NCBI RefSeq assembly: GCF_037546065.1
Contig: NZ_JAWMWG010000001.1
Coordinates: 372,001-436,000, forward strand
Direction: 5' to 3'
Source of the DNA: Holzapfeliella saturejae
GTDB taxonomy: Bacteria > Bacillota > Bacilli > Lactobacillales > Lactobacillaceae
Length of the DNA stretch: 64,000 nucleotides
In this document: positions 52,951 to 59,531 of the stretch, piece by piece
Numbering within the stretch: the first letter of the stretch is position 1
Layout of the letters: each line of letters opens with the position of its first letter
Notes under the pieces: model-generated
The model's input: only the letters and a program-made list of their open reading frames with translations
Told to the model about the DNA's origin: nothing
Database searches by the model: none
Translations under genes and position numbers: made by a program

Positions 52951-53802
52951 TTAAAGGTGACGACTGGCCATCCATTTAATCATCTCAGGATCATGGTGAT
53001 CAAAGAATTGACTCGTTTGGGTATCTAGTGTTTTGATTTGATCCATGTCTTCTTTTGACAATTCAAAATCTAACACATCAATGTTTTGTGCCATTCGTTC
53101 TGGGTTAACTGATTTAGCCAAAGGAATAATATTGCGTTGTACTAACCAACGTAAAATTACTTGGGCAACTGATTTGTGATATTTTTGACCGATTTCAGAT
53201 AAGATTGGGTTTGTGAATAAGCCGTTTTTACCTTCAGCAAAAGGTGCCCAGGCTTCAACTGTTATACCGTAATCTTGTAGGTAATTTACTTTTTCAATAT
53301 TTTGATTGAAGGGGTTCACTTCAATTTGGTTGACCATGGGTTTGATTTTGCTAAATTCTGCTAGGTTAGTTGCTTGAGCAACATCAAAGTTTGAAATACC
53401 AATTGATTTTAACTTTCCTGCCTCATAAGCGGCTTCCATTGCACGCCAAGCACCAAAGATATCGTTATAAGGTTGGTGAATTAAAAGTAAATCAAGGTAG
53501 TCAAGTTGTAGACGGTCTAAAGAGTCTTGAATAGCTTGAGGGGCTTTGTCGGCAGTTACATCTTCAACCTACAATTTTGACGTAACAAATAAGTCTTCAC
53601 GAGTGACAAAGCCTGCTTCAATCGCTTCTTTAATAGCTTGTCCCACTTCGACTTCATTACCGTAACTGGCAACGGTATCGATTAAACGGTATCCTGTTTT
53701 AATCGCATCAAGAACAGCTTGTTTTGTTGCCCCTTCTTCACTGATTTGAAAAACACCAAACCCAAGTTCTGGAATAGAAATATTATTTGTTAAGTTAATC
53801 AT
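52951..53802 (-). pseudogene. Aldo/keto reductase interrupted by one in-frame TAG
   Basis: The frame is continuous from ATG 53802 to the stop at 52951 except for TAG at 53571-53569. Both sides belong to one 2,5-diketo-gluconate-reductase-like enzyme: residues 1-77 carry LIDTVASYG (Asp, Tyr) and TSKL (Lys), and the rest carries LLIHQPY (His) and the NADPH-site SVNPERMAQN. The interrupting codon stands where these enzymes have Trp in SKLW, so TGG to TAG (one G to A change) explains it. The SD AAGGAG lies in the end of the merR gene upstream. Confidence 0.88.
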
Positions 53803-53805
53803 TTG

Positions 53806-54210
53806 TTAGTCTCCTTTTTCATCTTTAGCATGATAAACTAATTTTTCATTTTCATAATTAAGCGTATGATCTTCAAAGTGATCAATTTTGTAAGAAAGAT
53901 AGCTAATTGTTTTTTGTCTTTCTTCAACTTCTTTAAGTAGTAAGTCTCGTTGTTCAATCAATAACTGTTTGCGATAATCATTGGTATTGTCTTCACTGCG
54001 AAATAGTTCAACGAACTCAAATAAGGCTTCAATTGACATGCCCGCATTACGCAAGACTTTAATATAAAAGACCCAGTTCATATCCATTTCTGAATAATCT
54101 CGATAACCGCTGCTATTGCGTTTGATTTTTGGTAGTAAGCCAATTCTTTCCCAATAACGTAACGTATCTTTTGAAACATCGAATTCCTTACTGACAGCAT
54201 CAATTGTCAT
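53806..54210 (-). CDS. MerR-family regulator
   Basis: 134 residues: N-terminal HTH TIDAVSKEFDVSKDTLRYWE, wing with NSSGYRDYSE, and a C-terminal coiled coil with many Glu. The ATG at 54210 has AGAGGTG upstream; the GTG at 54219 is part of that site. It lies directly before the broken aldo/keto reductase gene (3 bases), the standard order of a MerR-activated reductase operon. Confidence 0.88.
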   Translation of the reverse strand: MTIDAVSKEFDVSKDTLRYWERIGLLPKIKRNSSGYRDYSEMDMNWVFYIKVLRNAGMSIEALFEFVELFRSEDNTNDYRKQLLIEQRDLLLKEVEERQKTISYLSYKIDHFEDHTLNYENEKLVYHAKDEKGD

Positions 54211-54301
54211 TTTTAGCACCTCTTTTCAAAACAAGTTGTTTAATTGATAGACTCAGTCTAAACCTTTAAGTCCACTTCAAGGCAAGTGTTTTTTAAAAAA
54301 T

Positions 54302-54344
54302 AAAAAAATGTTCAACTCACAACTTAATGAGTCGAACATTTTTT
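54302..54344 (-). terminator. Terminator of the RusA-like gene
   Basis: On the minus strand AAATGTTCGACTCAT and GAGTTGAACATTT pair with a wobble, followed by a T-run. Confidence 0.8.
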
Positions 54345-54347
54345 GGG

Positions 54348-54746
54348 TTAAAGTTCTTCAACTAAAACCTCAACATGAGGTGTCAGACTGTAGAATTTTT
54401 CGATTGAATAATTAGTAATTTGTTTAACATTTGAAAAAATAATATTTGTTAAGGCTTCACTCACACAAGAAAAGTATTGCATCAGTAAACCGTCAAACAT
54501 CGGCTTAATCGTACCGTTAATCATGCCATTGCGTTGTCTAACTGGAATGGCCTTTGGAATTTGGTTGTAGATATGGACTGTGATTTTGACTGCACTAGCA
54601 AGAGGTAAGTCTTGGTACATCAATTTAGCTTCTTGGCTCAACCTGGCTGAATATTGTTGAATAGCATCTAGGGTTGATAGATTTTCAAATTGAAAATATT
54701 TTTGTTTAGTTTCGGTTTCATTAGCACCGAATGTTAAGTGGATCAA
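54348..54746 (-). CDS. Degenerate RusA-like (Holliday-junction resolvase fold) protein
   Basis: 132 residues. The pattern of RusA is recognisable: VKITVHIYNQIPK (central strand and IPK), MINGTIKP, and the final strand PHVEVLVEEL. The catalytic acidic positions are not kept: KPxxDN reads KPMFDG and the later KDD position reads SNV, so nuclease activity is unlikely. TTG 54746 follows AAGGAG by 8 bases. It has its own terminator and no phage genes around. An alternative is an unrelated conserved small protein. Confidence 0.5.
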   Translation of the reverse strand: MIHLTFGANETETKQKYFQFENLSTLDAIQQYSARLSQEAKLMYQDLPLASAVKITVHIYNQIPKAIPVRQRNGMINGTIKPMFDGLLMQYFSCVSEALTNIIFSNVKQITNYSIEKFYSLTPHVEVLVEEL

Positions 54747-54835
54747 TAAAAAACTCCTTGGTTATGTTCATAAATTCATGTTGCTCAACTAAGGCAACTT
54801 GATAAGTGTACCACATTTTTTAGTCAAAACCTAAT

Positions 54836-54870
54836 AAAAAAGACAGTCACTTAAATGTGGCTGTCTTTTT
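54836..54870 (-). terminator. Terminator of the two-gene unit 54.9-56.2 kb
   Basis: AAAAGACAG...CTGTCTTTT stem with T-run on the minus strand. Confidence 0.88.
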
Positions 54871-54878
54871 TGATGAAA

Positions 54879-55343
54879 TTAAGAAATTGAGTCGTGAACG
54901 GTACCACGTTCTTTGTGATACCAGTTATCCCAATCTGCTAAAGTTTCAAAGTCGTGAATATCTTCATTATCTTGTTCAGCAATATCATTGATTAACATTT
55001 TGAAACGGTCACCTTGATTGAATAAGCATTTACGCATTAATTCATGGTCAGGCACGTTAATGTTTTGGATGATGAAACGGTTTAAGTCCATTGTTAAATG
55101 GTGTGGACGATCGTAGTAAGTCAATAATTCAAGATTATCGTTCTTTAGACGGTCAATGTAGAATAGCACGAAGCTTTTGTCTTTATCTGAGTATTCAGGG
55201 TAGTCAACTTCTTCTTCAACATTGTATGTGAAAGGACGGTCAAAGATTGCACGATCTTTGTTGTAAAATTCGTCAGCAAAGCGTTCAGCAACACTTTCTT
55301 CAGTTGTTTCTTGTTCTTGTTGTAAGTCTTTTTCTTCAGCCAT
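54879..55343 (-). CDS. Unknown acidic soluble protein
   Basis: 154 residues, strongly acidic N-terminal 25 residues, helical core with NVEEEVDYPEYSDKDKSFVL and a C-terminal Trp-rich patch (ADWDNWYHKE). I do not recognise it beyond a conserved lactobacillar hypothetical. AGGAG precedes the ATG, 15 bases after the stop of the gene upstream; they form an operon. Confidence 0.65.
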   Translation of the reverse strand: MAEEKDLQQEQETTEESVAERFADEFYNKDRAIFDRPFTYNVEEEVDYPEYSDKDKSFVLFYIDRLKNDNLELLTYYDRPHHLTMDLNRFIIQNINVPDHELMRKCLFNQGDRFKMLINDIAEQDNEDIHDFETLADWDNWYHKERGTVHDSIS

Positions 55344-55358
55344 TTTTAGGCTCCTTTC

Positions 55359-56201
55359 TTAGTGTGATTCACCAAGGAATTCTTCTACATCTTCCATTGT
55401 AATAGAACTATGATGATTTGCAATAGAAAAACGGTGCAACTTCTGCAATTGTTCATCAGAAAATTCTTTTTCGTCAATACCAAGCCCAACTAAGTGTTTA
55501 CGAGCTTGGATGAGTTCTTGAATATCAGAAAGATTTGTTAATTCAGTAGTGGGTTTAGGTTGAGGTTGTTCAAAAGCTGTGACTTTTTGTTGGGTTTTTA
55601 GTTTTGCTTTGTCAGCTTCTTGTTTATCCTTAGCAGATTTTAGAACGGAATCAAATTTTGCTTTGATATTGCTAAAAGCAAGTTGGTTGAAGTGATCATC
55701 CGTTAAAATTTGGGTCGTTTGATCAATAACTTCTTGATAACGTCCCTCATTCAAGAGTTGACGAAGTTGAGTTAACTTTGGATTGTAGTCAGATTGAATG
55801 GTTGTGAGTGCATCATCGATTGTACTCACCCAACTACTGGCTTTGTCACTCATCATGGTATCGCCATTAGCCAATGTTTTGGCTTGTTCAAAATAATCTT
55901 TAGCATTCATTAAATCGGCATTCTTGAAGTAATTCACGGCCGTACTTAAGAGTTGTGCTTGATTTTGGTAGGTTTTAGCGACGCCTTTATCATCGTAAAT
56001 GGTGCTTGCTTCATTAAATTGTTGTTTAGCACTTTGATAGTTTTCTTTTTTAGCGGCATCTTTAGCTAAATTAAAAACAAGATTATAGTGGTTTTGTTCA
56101 GCATTTGCATTAATAGAACCATTAGCAAATAGCATGGCTGCTAGACCAACAGCCAGTATGCTGACAATTGTTATGACCACCGAAAAAATCGACTTTTTCA
56201 T
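55359..56201 (-). CDS. Membrane-anchored protein with TPR-like repeats
   Basis: 280 residues: one N-terminal membrane segment (about 5-26), then helical repeats (about 38-175) in the pattern NYQSAKQQFNEASTIY and NAKDYFEQAKTLA typical of TPR-like arrays, a Lys/Gln-rich linker (190-220) and an acidic C-terminal helical domain. Probably extracytoplasmic scaffold; function unknown. GGAGG is 6 bases from the ATG. Confidence 0.7.
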   Translation of the reverse strand: MKKSIFSVVITIVSILAVGLAAMLFANGSINANAEQNHYNLVFNLAKDAAKKENYQSAKQQFNEASTIYDDKGVAKTYQNQAQLLSTAVNYFKNADLMNAKDYFEQAKTLANGDTMMSDKASSWVSTIDDALTTIQSDYNPKLTQLRQLLNEGRYQEVIDQTTQILTDDHFNQLAFSNIKAKFDSVLKSAKDKQEADKAKLKTQQKVTAFEQPQPKPTTELTNLSDIQELIQARKHLVGLGIDEKEFSDEQLQKLHRFSIANHHSSITMEDVEEFLGESH

Positions 56202-56386
56202 CTGTGTCCTCCATAAAGGTAAAAGTAAAACTGAAACTACAAGTTTCTATATTAGCGGTAATTATCAAAAAAAACAAGATGGCTTGTCCAGTTTATCCGA
56301 TTTCAAACGTTACTAAAGATGTAAGCAATTTGAAGCTAGCTCAAAAAACTTACCATAATACAAACACAATAGAGGAGAACACAATC

Positions 56387-56629
56387 ATGACCGATACAAG
56401 AGATTTCATCAGTGCTAATTTAGAACTAACTTATTCAAGTGAAGACAACAAGGCTTACAAAGACGGCTTACATACACGCCGCTTCAGTGATATTCGTGAA
56501 TCTGCCACTTCAAGTGACATCAAGACATTTGGACAAGCGATTGAATCCCTCACTGCAGGAGATGTGATGCAAAAAGCTGTACTCGTAACACGCCAAATGA
56601 TTCAAACTGATAATGGAGGACAAAACTAA
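56387..56629 (+). CDS. DUF1659-like small protein
   Basis: 80 residues; the longer frame from 56204 is rejected because AGAGGAGAA lies 9 bases before ATG 56387. The sequence (TRDFISANLELTYSS and later FGQAIESLTAG) resembles DUF1659, whose genes usually stand next to DUF2922, as here. Function unknown. Confidence 0.6.
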   Translation: MTDTRDFISANLELTYSSEDNKAYKDGLHTRRFSDIRESATSSDIKTFGQAIESLTAGDVMQKAVLVTRQMIQTDNGGQN

Positions 56630-56868
56630 TGACTAATGAAACTTTAACTTTACAACTAGAATTCAAAGACGGTGAAAAGAAAACACGTCAATTAAACCTG
56701 GAACATACCAAACAAGACTTATCCGCTGAACTCGTGCAACAAGCCATGAACCAAATTGCAACGAGTCACTTGATTGACAAAAAAGGAGTCGATGCGTATC
56801 AATCACCACAAGCTGCTCGCTATATTCGTCGAACTGTATCTGATGTATTTGCTGCTGCAAAAGATTAG
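56629..56868 (+). CDS. DUF2922 family small protein
   Basis: 79 residues with the family pattern LTLQLEFKDGEKKTRQLNLE...ELVQQAMNQIATSHL and YIRRTVSDVF. Its ATG overlaps the stop codon of the preceding gene by one base (TAATG). Function of DUF2922 is unknown. Confidence 0.75.
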   Translation: MTNETLTLQLEFKDGEKKTRQLNLEHTKQDLSAELVQQAMNQIATSHLIDKKGVDAYQSPQAARYIRRTVSDVFAAAKD

Positions 56869-56906
56869 GGTGTTGCTTGAACTATTATTTCAATTAACTT
56901 AACTGA

Positions 56907-56942
56907 GAAAGTATCCTTCGTGATGAGGGATGCTTTTTTGTT
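56907..56942 (+). terminator. Terminator after the DUF2922 gene
   Basis: GTATCC...GGATGC stem with a T-run. Confidence 0.7.
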
Positions 56943-57059
56943 TACAATTGTGTTTCAATTATTTTACAGTTAGATGATAGGAGTGCTAATGAATACAGAA
57001 ATTACCTGAATTTCCTGATAAATCAACGATTAACAAAACTGTAACAACACAAAAAGCCT
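56943..57059 (+). other. Spacer with a ribosome-site-linked frame fragment
   Basis: A GATAGGAG lies before ATG 56989, but that frame ends after six codons. In the next frame codons from 56993 read a 25-residue stretch ending in TTQKAFAL before TAA at 57068-57070. It may be a decayed small gene; I see no firm feature here. Confidence 0.25.
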
Positions 57060-57087
57060 TTGCATTGTAATAATATTTTGTTACAAT
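57060..57087 (+). promoter_or_regulatory. Promoter of the S-layer gene
   Basis: TTGCAT (57060-57065) and TACAAT (57082-57087) are 16 bases apart, about 213 bases before the ATG, implying a leader of roughly 200 bases. Confidence 0.55.
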
Positions 57088-57094
57088 GTTCATG

Positions 57095-57300
57095 TGGTTA
57101 TGCGAATGACCTAACTAGATAGACTTAATCCAACCTGTACAGCATGCGTGATCTTTTCATGGCGAATGACTACCCAGGTGGATTTATAGACCACCTGATT
57201 CGTAAGTAAGGGTTAATGTACATTATGGGTTTACCCAATATGTTAAGACGTCTAGTCAAGGCTTCGTAACTTAACAATCTAAAAGGAGGAACACCACATT
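57095..57300 (+). promoter_or_regulatory. Long structured untranslated leader of the S-layer mRNA
   Basis: The leader contains CAGGTGG/CCACCTG (57175-57181 with 57191-57197) closed on the outside by CGAAT/ATTCG (57163-57167 with 57198-57202), TGGG/CCCA (57226-57237), and GTTAAG/CTTAAC (57242-57247 with 57270-57275, inner ACG/CGT). GCGAATGAC occurs twice (57102, 57162). AAAGGAGGA stands 9 bases before the ATG. Long structured leaders that stabilise the mRNA are known for lactobacillar S-layer genes. Confidence 0.6.
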
Positions 57301-59370
57301 ATGAAAAAATCATCAATCAAATACTTTGGTGTGACAGCTGCCGCTTTACTTGCAGTTGCACCAATGGCTGCACAAACAGTATCATCTTCTCAAGGAAATA
57401 CAGTTGCAGCTGCAGCCTTAACAGATAGTACAATTAAAGATCAAGTTGTGAAATCTGTAAATGCTCTACCAGCTACGGCAACATTTGGTGCTGGCGATAC
57501 AGACCGTTCAACTGTATACAATGCTTTGACAAGTCCATACAAAAACTTTAACGGAAACTTTACAGATAATAACGATTCAGGTAATGACTTCATTAAAGCT
57601 ATTTCAAATCCTAACTGGAAGATGAGTAATGCTGGACAAGATGGATTAAATAATGTTACATATTCAGTAACAGCTGCTAACGGTTGGTCAGCACAAGATG
57701 TTGTAAACAGCATTGCAGCAAATACAACTAATAATACACCTTATGCATTTAACTTCACAATTAAAGCATTAGATGCTGATCAAAATGTTGTTGCTTCAAA
57801 AAACATTACAGTAAACTTCACAGGTACAGTATCAGGAAACCTATCTTCAAACTTCTCAGCAGCAAACGCTAAAGTTAATGATTCAACATACAACTACTCA
57901 TTAGCATACAATGCTGTTAATGACTTAACATTAACAGATGGTAATGGTAACAAAGTAGCTGCTAATGGTGTAGCTGCTGGTGTAACAAATAAAACTGGTG
58001 TTAACTCAGTTATTGATTCTGGATCATCAAAATTCAATAACTATGGAACAGCTACACAAACATTAGTATTTACAATTAATGCTAAAAACGATGTAGCCAT
58101 TGATGGTGCTACTCAAGTTACAGAAAGTAAACCAGTTACTGTAGGTACTAAAACATATGATGGTACTACAGCTGGTACAGGCAAAAAAATGTACACAATT
58201 ACACGTGATGTAAATGTATACAATGCTAATGTTAACTACCAACCTTACTTCTCAGTTAAGAACACAAGTACAACAGATTCAAATTCAACTTCCGTTGTTA
58301 ACAATGCAATCGTAAATGTTCCTGATTATGCTAGTGATGCAAAAGACAACACATTAAATGGTAAAGATAAAACTGTTAGCGAATTAACAAACCAACTAAA
58401 CAGCTTCCTATACTTTAATGTAAACGATGGTTCACATAATACTATCGAAATTGCACCATCATCAGTAGAATCAGCTGTTAAAAATGCTGGTGGTACAGTT
58501 AAAAATGGAAATATTAGTGGCTTAACAGGTATTTATTACTTAACAGTAACAGTCAATAGTCCTGCAAATAACAAGCCAGCAACTATTAAAGTACCAGTTA
58601 ACTTCTCAAATGCTGCAACATCAACAGCATCACCAGTTTTCCAAGGAGTTAACAATGCTACAGTTATCCAAGGTCAAAACTTTAATGCATACGATAACGT
58701 TAAAGCATATGACAATGGAACTAAATCAGGTAACGACTACACAGCACCTCAAATTATGAGTGGTTACTGGACAGTTCAAAACTCAGTAAACACAAATGTT
58801 CCAGGTGACTATAACGTAGTTTACTCAGTTGTTAACTCACAAGGTCTAACAACAACTCAAACTCGTAAAGTAACTGTTTTACCAGTTAACGGTTTAGGTA
58901 AAGATCAAGTTGTTAACTTCGTACCTGGTTACGGTGTTATGGTTTGGTCAGCAACTGACAACTCAGTTAACGCTACAAGTGACTTCGTACAACATGGTAC
59001 AACTGTTAAAACATTTGATACAAAAACTGTAGATGGCGTATCTTACACACGTATCAACTCAGCTAACAGCAACCAATGGGTACAAAGCAAATACTTTGAC
59101 GCAAACGCAAACAACGCACCACAAAACAACAACAACACAAACACAAACACAGATTCAAACCAAGAAACACCATTTGAAGGTGTATTGACAATCAACTACG
59201 TACCAGGATACCGTGTATTCTTACGTGATGGTCAAGCAAACATGCAACAACAATCAGTTGCTCATGGTGAATCATTCAAAGTTTGGGCTAAGAAAACTGT
59301 CGGAAACCACACATACTACCGTATCGGTACAGATGCACAATGGATTGAAGACACATACGCTCAATTCTAA
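57301..59370 (+). CDS. slpA: S-layer protein with two C-terminal SLAP domains
   Basis: 689 residues. A signal peptide (KYFGVTAAALLAVAPMAAQT, cleavage near residue 38) is followed by Asn/Thr/Val-rich beta domains (about 40-530) with almost no Cys and few acidic residues, and two SLAP modules at about 535-600 (NFVPGYGVMVWS ... QWVQSKYFD) and 625-689 (NYVPGYRVFLRDG ... QWIEDTYAQF), joined by an Asn/Thr/Gln-rich linker. SLAP modules hold S-layers on the wall by non-covalent binding to secondary polymers. Biased codons, a strong promoter and a structured leader fit the major surface protein. Confidence 0.9.
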   Translation: MKKSSIKYFGVTAAALLAVAPMAAQTVSSSQGNTVAAAALTDSTIKDQVVKSVNALPATATFGAGDTDRSTVYNALTSPYKNFNGNFTDNNDSGNDFIKAISNPNWKMSNAGQDGLNNVTYSVTAANGWSAQDVVNSIAANTTNNTPYAFNFTIKALDADQNVVASKNITVNFTGTVSGNLSSNFSAANAKVNDSTYNYSLAYNAVNDLTLTDGNGNKVAANGVAAGVTNKTGVNSVIDSGSSKFNNYGTATQTLVFTINAKNDVAIDGATQVTESKPVTVGTKTYDGTTAGTGKKMYTITRDVNVYNANVNYQPYFSVKNTSTTDSNSTSVVNNAIVNVPDYASDAKDNTLNGKDKTVSELTNQLNSFLYFNVNDGSHNTIEIAPSSVESAVKNAGGTVKNGNISGLTGIYYLTVTVNSPANNKPATIKVPVNFSNAATSTASPVFQGVNNATVIQGQNFNAYDNVKAYDNGTKSGNDYTAPQIMSGYWTVQNSVNTNVPGDYNVVYSVVNSQGLTTTQTRKVTVLPVNGLGKDQVVNFVPGYGVMVWSATDNSVNATSDFVQHGTTVKTFDTKTVDGVSYTRINSANSNQWVQSKYFDANANNAPQNNNNTNTNTDSNQETPFEGVLTINYVPGYRVFLRDGQANMQQQSVAHGESFKVWAKKTVGNHTYYRIGTDAQWIEDTYAQF

Positions 59371-59387
59371 TTAAGTGTTGATTAGAT

Positions 59388-59423
59388 AAAAAGACAATCT
59401 CAATTGAGATTGTCTTTTTTTGT
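59388..59423 (+). terminator. Terminator of the S-layer gene
   Basis: AAAGACAATCTCA and TGAGATTGTCTTT form a perfect stem followed by a T-run. Confidence 0.92.
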
Positions 59424-59531
59424 GTTTAAATATAACATTTTGGTTACAAGTCGGGGCTTAACCTTGTTTAGCTGGTCTAAAGTTGGTACGATTAAGATAA
59501 TAAGATGATTATAAAGAGGAGAGTAACTATA

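Noticed and set aside
54348..56868. Remnant prophage suggested by RusA-like, DUF1659-like and DUF2922 genes
   Set aside because: No integrase, portal, tail or lysis genes and each unit has its own chromosomal-style terminator.
57102..57170. Repeated GCGAATGAC as a CRISPR-like or insertion trace
   Set aside because: Only two copies, in a structured leader; no regular spacer array or transposase.
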